From contig DIEM01000028.1 of NCBI GenBank assembly GCA_002418625.1, positions 4,892 through 12,861 of the forward strand: a stretch of 7,970 nucleotides of DNA. Direction: 5' to 3'. This stretch comes from Firmicutes bacterium UBA5774 (lineage in GTDB: Bacteria > Bacillota > Clostridia > Peptostreptococcales > Anaerovoracaceae). The notes beneath the pieces were generated by a model, which made no database searches, had not been told where the DNA came from, and worked only from the letters and a program-made list of their open reading frames with translations. The position numbers and the translations under genes were made by a program. This document shows, one piece after another, positions 1 to 6,843 of this stretch. Positions within the stretch are counted from its first letter, which is position 1. Each line of letters starts with the position of its first letter.

Positions 1-296
1 ACGATGATGTCCTTTCCCTTCAGCGCCTCCCGGCGTTCGCTCTCCTTGCCGTCTTCACCAAGCCAGTATTTATCCAGTTCATCTTTCAGATAATAGATGA
101 TGAATCCCCAGAGGGCGATGTCGTCCAGGAAACCGAAGCCGAGAACAGGGGCGGGAATAAGGTCTATGGGCGTCATCAGGTAAAGCACACCAAAAATAAT
201 GATCAGCTTTTTCCTCTTTGGCACTTCCTTATCTTTCATGAAGTATTTAATGGCCTTGATTCTTTTTATGAATACACTCAGAAAAATCCACTGCAT
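1..296 (-). CDS. DUF1232 (YkvA-like) small membrane protein, partial (C-terminus outside window)
   Basis: The reading frame starts at ATG 296-294 behind a good ribosome binding site (GGAGG at 303-307) and runs off the left edge after 98 complete codons with no stop. Residues about 31-48 and 53-70 are hydrophobic and hold the DUF1232 signature: TPIDLIP (42-48) followed by a GFLDD-I motif (55-60). A basic N-terminus (KRIKAIKYFMKDKEVPKRKK, residues 11-30) precedes them. A charged segment begins near residue 71 and continues to the edge. The family is widespread and probably membrane-associated, and its biochemical role is unknown. The gene starts 12 nt after the engB stop, so it is probably the last visible member of the same transcript. 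Family assignment is firm; function is not. This frame is open at the window edge, which makes it easy to overlook. Confidence 0.85.
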   Translation of the reverse strand, partial: MQWIFLSVFIKRIKAIKYFMKDKEVPKRKKLIIIFGVLYLMTPIDLIPAPVLGFGFLDDIALWGFIIYYLKDELDKYWLGEDGKESERREALKGKDII

Positions 297-308
297 AATG
301 CGCCTCCA

Positions 309-899
309 CTATTCCTCGGCCAGCAAATCGTCGATCTGCCGCATCAATTCCTCATATCCGGTCCTTTTTAGCGTCGACACAGGCAGCACCTTGTCCGACA
401 AGCTGAGCCCAAGCGTCTGACGAATAATCGAAATGCTTTTAACAAGCTCGTTTTTTGATATTTTATCTGCCTTCGTGCCGACCACGACACCGTCGAGGCC
501 ATAATGCCTCAGCCACTGGTACATCTGTACATCCTGTCCGGTCGGTACATGCCTGAGGTCGACAAGGAGCACGACTTTGAGCAGGCGCTGCCTGCCGGAA
601 AGATATGCCTCGATCATGTCGCCCCAATTTTCGGTCACGCTTTTTGACACCTTTGCGTATCCATAGCCCGGAAGATCCACGATCCTGAAATCGTCATTGA
701 TCTGATAGAAATTGATCGTTCTGGTTTTGCCGGGGCTGGAGCTGGTCCTGGCCAGGCCCCTGCGGTTCAGCAGCAGATTGATCAGGGATGACTTCCCGAC
801 ATTGGACCTGCCTGCGAAGGCGATCTCTCTCATATCGTCATCCGGGTATTGCGCGCGCTTGACGGCAACCGCCGCAAGCTCAGCCTTCTTAATTATCAT
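309..899 (-). CDS. engB: Ribosome biogenesis GTP-binding protein EngB/YsxC/YihA
   Basis: A 196-residue protein of the usual length for this TrmE-Era-EngA-EngB-Septin GTPase family. In Bacillus subtilis and Escherichia coli the family is required for late assembly of the 50S ribosomal subunit. Visible GTPase motifs are G1 GRSNVGKSS (30-38), the G2 region SSPGKTRTINFY (54-65), G3 DLPGYG (75-80), G4 TKAD (142-145) and a G5-like VSTLKRTG (174-181). The start ATG (899-897) lies inside the end of lon, giving an 11-nt overlap, and a GAGGAG ribosome binding site (904-909) sits within the lon coding sequence. Translational coupling to lon is therefore likely. Placement directly after lon matches Bacillus and clostridial genomes. 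Nothing looks truncated or degraded. Confidence 0.97.
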   Translation of the reverse strand: MIIKKAELAAVAVKRAQYPDDDMREIAFAGRSNVGKSSLINLLLNRRGLARTSSSPGKTRTINFYQINDDFRIVDLPGYGYAKVSKSVTENWGDMIEAYLSGRQRLLKVVLLVDLRHVPTGQDVQMYQWLRHYGLDGVVVGTKADKISKNELVKSISIIRQTLGLSLSDKVLPVSTLKRTGYEELMRQIDDLLAEE

Positions 900-3384
900 T
901 TTTCTCCTCGCTATCCATCAGCGCGTTCTCCAGCACCTGATCGATGTGGTCAACAGTGATGAATTTGAGCTTCTTCTTCACATTGGCGGGTATCTCATCG
1001 ATATCCCTTTTATTCTCCGACGGCAGTATGATCGTTTTAATGCCGGCTCTATGTGCGGCAAGCACCTTCTCCTTGATGCCGCCGACCGGGAGCACCTTGC
1101 CGCGCAGCGTCATCTCGCCTGTCATGGCAAGATCCTTGCGAACGGCTTTTCCGGTCAGCGCCGATATGACTGATGTACACATTGTAACACCTGCCGAAGG
1201 TCCGTCTTTGGGTGTTGCTCCTTCGGGAATATGGATATGGATATCCGTTTCCTTATGGAAATTTTCGTCGATATTCAAAGCCTTGGCCTTTGAACGGATA
1301 TAGCTGATACCGGCTTTTGCCGATTCCTGCATGACTTCACCAAGCTGGCCTGTGAGCTGAAGCTTTCCGGTTCCGGGCATGACCGTCGTTTCAATGAAAA
1401 GCGTATCCCCGCCGACAATGGTCCAGGCCAGGCCTGTTGTCACGCCGATCTCGTTCGCCCCTTCTACGATATCATAATGATATTTCTTCTTGCCCAGCCA
1501 GCTTTCGATATTTCCAGCTGTGACCTTAAGATCGTCCGCATGGTCCTCTACGACCTTTCGGGCGGCTTTTCGGCAGACATTGGCGATTTCCCGCTCCAGA
1601 TTCCTGACGCCGGATTCTCTCGTATAGTAATTGATGATGCTCCTGATCGTCTGTTCTGAGAAGGCGAGGTTTTCGGGTTTCAGCCCATGCTCCTTCAGTT
1701 TTTTGGGAACGAGGTATCTCTGAGCGATCTTGACCTTTTCTTCTTCTGTATAGCCCGATATATTTATGATCTCCATCCTGTCCAAAAGCGCTCTCGGGAT
1801 CGTATCAGTCGTATTCGCAGTCGTGATGAACATGACTTTCGACAAATCAAAAGGCACCTCGAGATAATGATCCGTGAACTCCTTGTTCTGCTCCGGATCG
1901 AGCACCTCAAGCAGCGCCGACGCCGGGTCCCCCCTGAAATCCATGCCGATCTTGTCGACTTCATCGAACAGGAACACCGGATTATTGGTCCCCGCGTCTT
2001 TGATGGCGGATATGATCCTGCCCGGTATTGCGCCTATATATGTTCTCCTGTGTCCTCTGATCTCCGCTTCGTCTCTGACACCGCCGAGCGACATGCGCAC
2101 GAAGTTTCGGTTCAAGGCACGTGCGATCGATTTGCCTATTGAAGTCTTTCCGACACCCGGAGGCCCCACAAGGCACAGGATCGGGCCTTTCATGCCGCTG
2201 GACAGCCGTACGACCGCCAGATACTCAATGACGCGCTCCTTGACCTTCTCGAGTCCATAATGGTCCTCATCGAGGATCGCCTGCGCATTCTTGAGGTCCA
2301 GCTTGTCCTTGGACGCCTTGTTCCAAGGCAAAGCAAGGATCCATTCCACATAGGTCCTGATGACGCCTCCTTCAGCCGAGGCGGACTGTATTTTGCTGAG
2401 TCTTCTGATTTCCTTTTCAATTTTCTCTGACAATTTCGCCGGCAGCTTTAATTTCTTCAATTGCCTGAGCCATTCCTCGATTTCGTCCTCGATACCTGCA
2501 TCCTGCCCCAGTTCTTCCTGGATTGCTCGCATCTGCTCGCGCAGATAATATTCACGCTGGACTTTGTTGATCTGGCTTTTGACTTTGATATTGATATCGT
2601 TCTCGATATTCAAAATCTCGATTTCCTTGATCAGTATCTGATTCAGGATCTCCAGCCTGGTTTCAACATCGAATGCTTCAAGCACGCTCTGCTTCTGATC
2701 CAGCTTGATATCGAGATGCGATGTGATGATATCCGCAAGCCTGCCCGGAGATTCGACAGATGCCACCGACAAAAATACTTCCGGCGCGCTTTTGGGATTC
2801 AGATTCAGATAATCCTCAAAATTGCCAAGAACCGTTCTCATCAAGGCTTCCACCTTGATCGGGACTTCCTCCGACTCATCCTCGGGAACCTCTGTGACCT
2901 TGCATCGGAAATACGGCATGTCAAAGATGATTTCCTCGATCACACCTCTGCTGACGCCCTCCACCAGGACCCTGATGGCATCTCCCGGCAGCTTGAGCAT
3001 CTGCTTGATTTTCGCAATGGTGCCGACCTTGAAGAAATCATCATAAGTCGGCAGTTCCGTGTCAGGATCCACCTGGGCGGAGAGGAAGATCAACTGATCC
3101 GTGATCATGGCTTCCTCAAGAGCGCTGATCGACTTTTCCCGCCCTATATCGAAGTGCAGGACCATATACGGGAATACCGTCAGCCCCCGCAATGGTATCA
3201 TCGGGATCTGCCGGACAAGCGTCTTGTCCTTCCCTGCGCCTGTGTCTCCGCCATCCGGTTCATCCTTATAGGCGGCAGAATTTCTATCAGTCCCATCGGC
3301 AGTATTGTCAACAGCCTTATCGGCAATATCCTTTATCCCTGCCGGTTTTTTCCCGCTTCTTTTTTTCTTTATTTCTTCTGTCAT
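889..3384 (-). CDS. lon: ATP-dependent protease LonA (endopeptidase La)
   Basis: An 831-residue cytoplasmic AAA+ serine protease that unfolds and degrades misfolded and regulatory proteins. After a charged tail (1-55), the LON substrate-binding domain begins at QIPMIPLRGL (59-68). A helical region (about 245-335) includes the conserved REYYLREQMRAIQEELG stretch (277-293). The AAA+ module has Walker A GPPGVGKT (407-414) and Walker B FLFDEVD (471-477). The C-terminal protease domain has catalytic Ser730 in DGPSAG and Lys773 in GGIKEK, 43 residues apart as in E. coli Lon. I chose ATG 3384-3382 because an AAAGGAGG site (3392-3399) lies 7 nt upstream; an in-frame TTG at 3411 would place that site inside the gene. 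The gene starts 46 nt after clpX and overlaps engB. The N-terminal tail is longer than in B. subtilis LonA. Confidence 0.98.
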   Translation of the reverse strand: MTEEIKKKRSGKKPAGIKDIADKAVDNTADGTDRNSAAYKDEPDGGDTGAGKDKTLVRQIPMIPLRGLTVFPYMVLHFDIGREKSISALEEAMITDQLIFLSAQVDPDTELPTYDDFFKVGTIAKIKQMLKLPGDAIRVLVEGVSRGVIEEIIFDMPYFRCKVTEVPEDESEEVPIKVEALMRTVLGNFEDYLNLNPKSAPEVFLSVASVESPGRLADIITSHLDIKLDQKQSVLEAFDVETRLEILNQILIKEIEILNIENDINIKVKSQINKVQREYYLREQMRAIQEELGQDAGIEDEIEEWLRQLKKLKLPAKLSEKIEKEIRRLSKIQSASAEGGVIRTYVEWILALPWNKASKDKLDLKNAQAILDEDHYGLEKVKERVIEYLAVVRLSSGMKGPILCLVGPPGVGKTSIGKSIARALNRNFVRMSLGGVRDEAEIRGHRRTYIGAIPGRIISAIKDAGTNNPVFLFDEVDKIGMDFRGDPASALLEVLDPEQNKEFTDHYLEVPFDLSKVMFITTANTTDTIPRALLDRMEIINISGYTEEEKVKIAQRYLVPKKLKEHGLKPENLAFSEQTIRSIINYYTRESGVRNLEREIANVCRKAARKVVEDHADDLKVTAGNIESWLGKKKYHYDIVEGANEIGVTTGLAWTIVGGDTLFIETTVMPGTGKLQLTGQLGEVMQESAKAGISYIRSKAKALNIDENFHKETDIHIHIPEGATPKDGPSAGVTMCTSVISALTGKAVRKDLAMTGEMTLRGKVLPVGGIKEKVLAAHRAGIKTIILPSENKRDIDEIPANVKKKLKFITVDHIDQVLENALMDSEEKNDN

Positions 3385-3391
3385 ATCGCTG

Positions 3392-3399
3392 CCTCCTTT
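3392..3399 (-). promoter_or_regulatory. Ribosome binding site of lon (decides the start)
   Basis: AAAGGAGG on the minus strand, 7 nt before ATG 3384-3382. It rules out the upstream in-frame TTG at 3411-3409, which would translate the site itself and add nine residues. Confidence 0.9.
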
Positions 3400-3404
3400 G
3401 AACG

Positions 3405-3425
3405 AAAACAAGCGGCCTTGGCCGC
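3405..3425 (-). terminator. Possible weak intrinsic terminator or attenuator between clpX and lon
   Basis: Reading the minus strand just after the clpX stop, GCGGCCAAGGCCGC (3425-3412) can form a five-pair GC stem with a four-base loop, and two outer G-U pairs are possible. TTGTTTT (3411-3405) follows at once. This has the form of an intrinsic terminator, but the stem is short and the T-run is interrupted by a G. It lies inside a likely operon, so partial termination that lowers lon relative to clpX, or an RNA processing site, is more plausible than a full stop. Confidence 0.35.
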
Positions 3426-3430
3426 CCGTT

Positions 3431-4717
3431 CTACGATGCTGTTTTTTCGCCCTCGGTGTCGGCTGTCTTATCTGCCAACACTAATGTCGGCCCGGTGTTC
3501 TGATCTATCGTCCCCTTGGTGATGATGCATTTCCTTATGTCCGTCCTCGAGGGGATGTCATACATGATATCTGTCATGATATGCTCAAGAATGCTGCGAA
3601 GGCCCCTGGCTCCGGTTTTGCGGGCTATGGCCTTTTCCGCCACCTGCTCGATCGCGTCGTCATCGATTTCCAGCTCGACGCCGTCAATCATGAACAACCG
3701 CTTATATTGTTTGAGCAGCGCGTTCTTGGGCTCCTTGATGATCCGCACCAGCGCTTCCTTGTTCAACTCATCCAGTGTCACAATGACCGGAAGCCTGCCG
3801 ATGAATTCCGGGATCAGTCCATATTTCAGCAGATCCTCTGCCTGCACCAATTTTAACAGTTTGGTGCTCTCTGCCTTGCTTGGGCGTATCTCGGCATTGA
3901 AGCCGATGGTCTTTTCCCCAAGCCTTCTCTGAATGATCTTATCGAGGCCGTCAAATGCGCCGCCGCAGATAAACAGGATGTTGGTCGTGTCGATTTGCAG
4001 GAAATCCTGATGCGGATGCTTCCTTCCGCCTTGCGGCGGTACGCTTGCGACAGTGCCTTCGAGAATTTTCAGCAATGCCTGCTGGACGCCTTCGCCGCTG
4101 ACGTCCCTTGTAATGGAAGGGTTGTCGCCCCTGCGGGAAATCTTGTCGATCTCATCGACATAAATGATGCCCTTCTGGGCTCTTTCGATATCATAGTCCG
4201 CTGCCTGTATGAGCTTCAACAGGATGTTTTCCACATCCTCGCCGACATAGCCGGCTTCCGTCAAAGCAGTGGCATCCGCGATGGCGAACGGGACATGAAG
4301 CGTCTTTGCCAGCGTCTGTGCCAGCAGCGTCTTACCGGAGCCTGTAGGCCCGATCATGACGATATTGCTCTTCTGTATCTCCACATCGTCGTCATGGTCC
4401 TTGCTTCCGATATCGTTGATCCTTTTATAATGATTGTATACTGCGACTGCCAGCGCTTTCTTCGCCTCATCCTGATCGATGACATACTCCGACAGGATCG
4501 TCGAGATCTCTTTGGGCTTCGGCAGCGACAGCGATTCAAGATCCCCTGTTTCCGCCCCGTCCATCGCAGCGAATTCTTCCTTGATGATATCCTGGCAAAG
4601 CTCGATGCATTCATCGCAGATATATACGCCAGGGCCGGCCACAAGCCGCCTGACCTGATTTTGCGGTTTCCCGCAGAACGAACATTTCAGTTGTTTCGTT
4701 TCATCAAATTTTGTCAT
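3431..4717 (-). CDS. clpX: ATP-dependent Clp protease ATP-binding subunit ClpX
   Basis: A 428-residue AAA+ unfoldase, the usual ClpX length, that recognises tagged substrates and feeds them into ClpP. The N-terminal zinc-binding domain has Cys12, Cys15, Cys34 and Cys37 (CSFC, CDEC). The AAA+ part shows Walker A GPTGSGKT (123-130), the pore loop GYVGED (156-161), Walker B IIYVDEID (184-191), the RKH loop (232-234), the IGF ClpP-docking loop (271-273), the arginine-finger region EFIGRLP (304-310) and the sensor-2 motif GARGLRS (369-375). The start ATG 4717-4715 has a modest GGGGGA site (4725-4730), 7 nt upstream. It follows clpP by 55 nt, so the two partners are probably co-transcribed. All key residues I looked for are present. 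Confidence 0.98.
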   Translation of the reverse strand: MTKFDETKQLKCSFCGKPQNQVRRLVAGPGVYICDECIELCQDIIKEEFAAMDGAETGDLESLSLPKPKEISTILSEYVIDQDEAKKALAVAVYNHYKRINDIGSKDHDDDVEIQKSNIVMIGPTGSGKTLLAQTLAKTLHVPFAIADATALTEAGYVGEDVENILLKLIQAADYDIERAQKGIIYVDEIDKISRRGDNPSITRDVSGEGVQQALLKILEGTVASVPPQGGRKHPHQDFLQIDTTNILFICGGAFDGLDKIIQRRLGEKTIGFNAEIRPSKAESTKLLKLVQAEDLLKYGLIPEFIGRLPVIVTLDELNKEALVRIIKEPKNALLKQYKRLFMIDGVELEIDDDAIEQVAEKAIARKTGARGLRSILEHIMTDIMYDIPSRTDIRKCIITKGTIDQNTGPTLVLADKTADTEGEKTAS

Positions 4718-4772
4718 TTCCGATTCCCCCTGTATACGCCTCCGCCTCCTCTTGAAAGCCCGTCAGACGTCA

Positions 4773-5354
4773 TTACCTTTTTTCGAGTATTTTATCGATG
4801 AGCCCATACTCTACAGCCTCATAAGCCGTCATGAAATTGTCCCTGTCCGTGTCGCGCGCGACACGTTCAAGCGGCTGTCCGGTATTCCGGCTCAAAATCG
4901 TGTTCAGCTTCTCGCGCATCTTTATTATGCGCTCCGCATGGATCCGGAGATCCTCCGCCTGTCCGCTGATGCCGCCAAGCGGCTGATGGATCATGACGTC
5001 GGAATTGGGAAGCGCGAATCTTTTGCCTTTTGCTCCTGCGGAAAGAAGAAACGCTCCCATGCTGGCTGCCATGCCGACACAAATGGTGGAAACATCAGGC
5101 TTGATGTAATTCATCGTGTCGTAAATAGCCATGCCGGCAGTAATGGAGCCTCCCGGGCTATTAATGTAGAAATTGATATCCTTGTCGGGATCCTCGGATT
5201 CCAGGAACAAAAGCTGCGCCACGATCAGGCTGGCGGTATAGTCATTGACTTCCTCCCCCAGGAAAATGATCCTGTCCTTTAACAGCCTTGAATAAATATC
5301 ATAGGATCTTTCGCCTCTATTGGTCTGTTCGACCACGATGGGCACCAGTGTCAT
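4773..5354 (-). CDS. clpP: ATP-dependent Clp protease proteolytic subunit ClpP
   Basis: A 193-residue serine peptidase that assembles into a two-ring, 14-subunit barrel and works with ClpX. The catalytic triad is visible: Ser98 in GMAASMGA (94-101), His123 in MIHQPLGG (121-128) and Asp172 in RDTDRDNF (167-174). The N-terminus MTLVPIVVEQTNRGERSYDI matches the standard start of mature Firmicute ClpP. I chose ATG 5354-5352 because AAAAGGGG (5363-5370) lies 8 nt upstream. A GTG at 5363-5361, three codons earlier, would overlap that site. The gene lies 69 nt after tig and 55 nt before clpX. No CtsR-type heptad repeats were seen before it, although CtsR often controls clpP in Firmicutes. Confidence 0.98.
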   Translation of the reverse strand: MTLVPIVVEQTNRGERSYDIYSRLLKDRIIFLGEEVNDYTASLIVAQLLFLESEDPDKDINFYINSPGGSITAGMAIYDTMNYIKPDVSTICVGMAASMGAFLLSAGAKGKRFALPNSDVMIHQPLGGISGQAEDLRIHAERIIKMREKLNTILSRNTGQPLERVARDTDRDNFMTAYEAVEYGLIDKILEKR

Positions 5355-5362
5355 ATCGCTCA

Positions 5363-5370
5363 CCCCTTTT
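5363..5370 (-). promoter_or_regulatory. Ribosome binding site of clpP (decides the start)
   Basis: AAAAGGGG on the minus strand, 8 nt before ATG 5354-5352. It overlaps the alternative GTG start at 5363-5361, which argues against that start. Confidence 0.7.
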
Positions 5371-5423
5371 ATAATAGTAAATACCCTGTGTCCTTATGTT
5401 TAAACCCGGGCCGATGTGTTATC

Positions 5424-6707
5424 TTATTTGATGGCCGCGTGCTCCGCAATCAGGTCGACGGCCTTGCGCATCTTGATATCTTTGATCAACATGCCGAAGT
5501 TTTCAGTCATCATCGACTTTTTGACTTTTTCGACATCCATCTTGTATTGTTCTGCCATCGCCTTGATTTCATTATCTACTTCTTCTTCTGAAACTTCAAG
5601 CTTTTCGGCATTCGCCACCGCTTCAACGAGCAGTCTGGTCTTGACCTTCTTGTAAGCGTCTCCGCGAAGCTCTCCCCTGAATTCGGCCGCATCCTTGCCC
5701 AGGTACTCGAAGTATTTCGTAAGATCCAGGCCCTGATATCTCAATTGATTGTCAAACTCGCCCATCATTTCGTCGATCTGGTCTTCGACCATGACGTCAG
5801 GGATGTCGATTTCGTTGGCATTGTAAATCTTTTCAAGAAGCGCGTTCTTCGTTTCATATTCAGCTTTTGACGCAGCAGTCTTTTCCAGTTTCACCCTTGT
5901 GTCATTTTTCAATTCTTCAAGTGTATCGAATTCGCTGACATCCTTGGCAAATTCGTCATTGATCTCAGGAACCTCGCTTTCCTTTATTTCGTGGACCTTC
6001 ACCTTGAATACCGCTTCTTTTCCCGAAAGTTCTTCAGAATGGTACTCTGCAGGGAACGTGACCTTGACATCGACTTCATCGCCTGCGGAAGCGCCGACCA
6101 ACTGTTCTTCAAAGCCCGGAATAAATGTGTTTGATCCAAGCGTCAGCGGCTGTCTTTCGGCTGTTCCTCCTTCAAACTGCGAATCTCCGACAAAACCGGC
6201 GTAATCGATCAGCATCGTGTCGCCGTCCTTTGCCGGCCTGTCGACCAGAACCATTCTGGAATTCCTTTTCTGGATCGACTCCAGTTCCTTCTGTATGTCT
6301 TCATCCGTGATCTCATGGATGATCTTGTCTATTTCCACACCTTTATAATCCTTGACATTCACTTCCGGCGCCACTGTGACCGTGACGGTGATCGTGAAGT
6401 CCTTGCCTTTTTCAAATTCCTCGAAATCCACGGACGGCCTGTCGACAGGGTCCAGCCCGAGATCTTCGGCGGCAGAGGGATATGATTTTGAAAATATGTT
6501 GTTGATCCCGTCTTCCAGGAATATGCCTTCGCCATAATGGGCTTCAATAAGCTTTCTTGGAGCCTTTCCCTTCCTGAATCCGTCGATCGCGTATTTGCCC
6601 CTATTTTTGAGATAGGCGTCCTCCACTGCTTTTTCGAACTCTTCAGCGGTGAATTGCATGCTGAATTTGACGTCATTTTTCTCTTTGCTTATGAAAGTTG
6701 CTTTCAT
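5424..6707 (-). CDS. tig: Trigger factor, ribosome-associated chaperone and peptidyl-prolyl isomerase
   Basis: A 427-residue protein, close to the usual length of trigger factor, which binds the ribosome near the tunnel exit and shelters nascent chains. The N-terminal ribosome-binding domain carries the signature GFRKGKAP (43-50). An FKBP-type isomerase domain spans about 155-245 (DGDTMLIDYAGFVGD at 161-175, then FIPGFEEQLVG at 195-205). A helical C-terminal domain (about 246-427) forms the chaperone cradle. I chose ATG 6707-6705 because AGGAGG (6717-6722) lies 9 nt upstream and MKATFISKE is a typical start. An earlier in-frame start at 6791 would add 28 unlike residues and translate across the leader hairpin. 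A strong promoter lies about 105 nt upstream, and the gene appears to head the chaperone-protease operon. Confidence 0.98.
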   Translation of the reverse strand: MKATFISKEKNDVKFSMQFTAEEFEKAVEDAYLKNRGKYAIDGFRKGKAPRKLIEAHYGEGIFLEDGINNIFSKSYPSAAEDLGLDPVDRPSVDFEEFEKGKDFTITVTVTVAPEVNVKDYKGVEIDKIIHEITDEDIQKELESIQKRNSRMVLVDRPAKDGDTMLIDYAGFVGDSQFEGGTAERQPLTLGSNTFIPGFEEQLVGASAGDEVDVKVTFPAEYHSEELSGKEAVFKVKVHEIKESEVPEINDEFAKDVSEFDTLEELKNDTRVKLEKTAASKAEYETKNALLEKIYNANEIDIPDVMVEDQIDEMMGEFDNQLRYQGLDLTKYFEYLGKDAAEFRGELRGDAYKKVKTRLLVEAVANAEKLEVSEEEVDNEIKAMAEQYKMDVEKVKKSMMTENFGMLIKDIKMRKAVDLIAEHAAIK

Positions 6708-6716
6708 TTCGTATAT

Positions 6717-6722
6717 CCTCCT
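6717..6722 (-). promoter_or_regulatory. Ribosome binding site of tig (decides the start)
   Basis: A perfect AGGAGG on the minus strand, 9 nt before ATG 6707-6705. It supports the 427-residue form over a form extended by 28 residues. Confidence 0.9.
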
Positions 6723-6761
6723 GAACATATTATGTATTTTAGTTGCCAACCGAACATTTAT

Positions 6762-6787
6762 AAGACCAATGGGCGTCCATTGGTCTT
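6762..6787 (-). repeat. Perfect 11-bp inverted repeat in the tig leader
   Basis: The arms AAGACCAATGG and CCATTGGTCTT (6762-6772 and 6777-6787) are exact reverse complements separated by four bases. In RNA they form an uninterrupted 11-pair hairpin with a tetraloop, about 18-44 nt into the predicted tig transcript and about 55 nt before the start codon. No T-run follows on either strand, so it is not a standard terminator. It could be an operator for a dimeric regulator, a 5' mRNA-stabilising hairpin or an RNA regulatory element. It does not match the CIRCE or CtsR consensus. Confidence 0.85.
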
Positions 6788-6811
6788 TCAATGCAAATCT
6801 GCGTAGATATA

Positions 6812-6840
6812 ATTATAACTTTTTTGCAGGCCATTGTAAA
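6812..6840 (-). promoter_or_regulatory. Sigma-A-type promoter of tig and the downstream operon
   Basis: On the minus strand a TTTACA -35 box (6840-6835) and a perfect TATAAT -10 box (6817-6812) are separated by exactly 17 bp. This predicts transcription starting near 6805 and a leader of about 98 nt. The boxes begin 3 bp after the stop codon of the CYTH gene. Confidence 0.85.
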
Positions 6841-6843
6841 GCG

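Noticed and set aside
2461..3522. Long plus-strand open frame (353 codons) opposite lon and the end of clpX
   Set aside because: It is antisense to a well-conserved lon gene, shows no recognisable domain, and its sequence is explained by the codon use of lon on the other strand.
3995..4801. Plus-strand open frame (268 codons) opposite clpX
   Set aside because: It is antisense to clpX, spans the clpX-clpP junction and has no recognisable family features.
5355..5423. Separate promoter or CtsR operator before clpP
   Set aside because: No -35/-10 pair with acceptable spacing and no GGTCAAA-type heptad repeats were found in this 69-nt gap. The adjoining GTTTAAAC and CCCGGG palindromes (5398-5410) look incidental.
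6762..6787. Intrinsic terminator for the CYTH gene
   Set aside because: The stem is perfect, but no T-run follows it on either strand and it lies downstream of the tig promoter.
6708..6791. N-terminal extension of 28 residues on trigger factor
   Set aside because: It would translate the leader hairpin and the AGGAGG site. The downstream ATG has ideal spacing and gives the standard trigger factor start.
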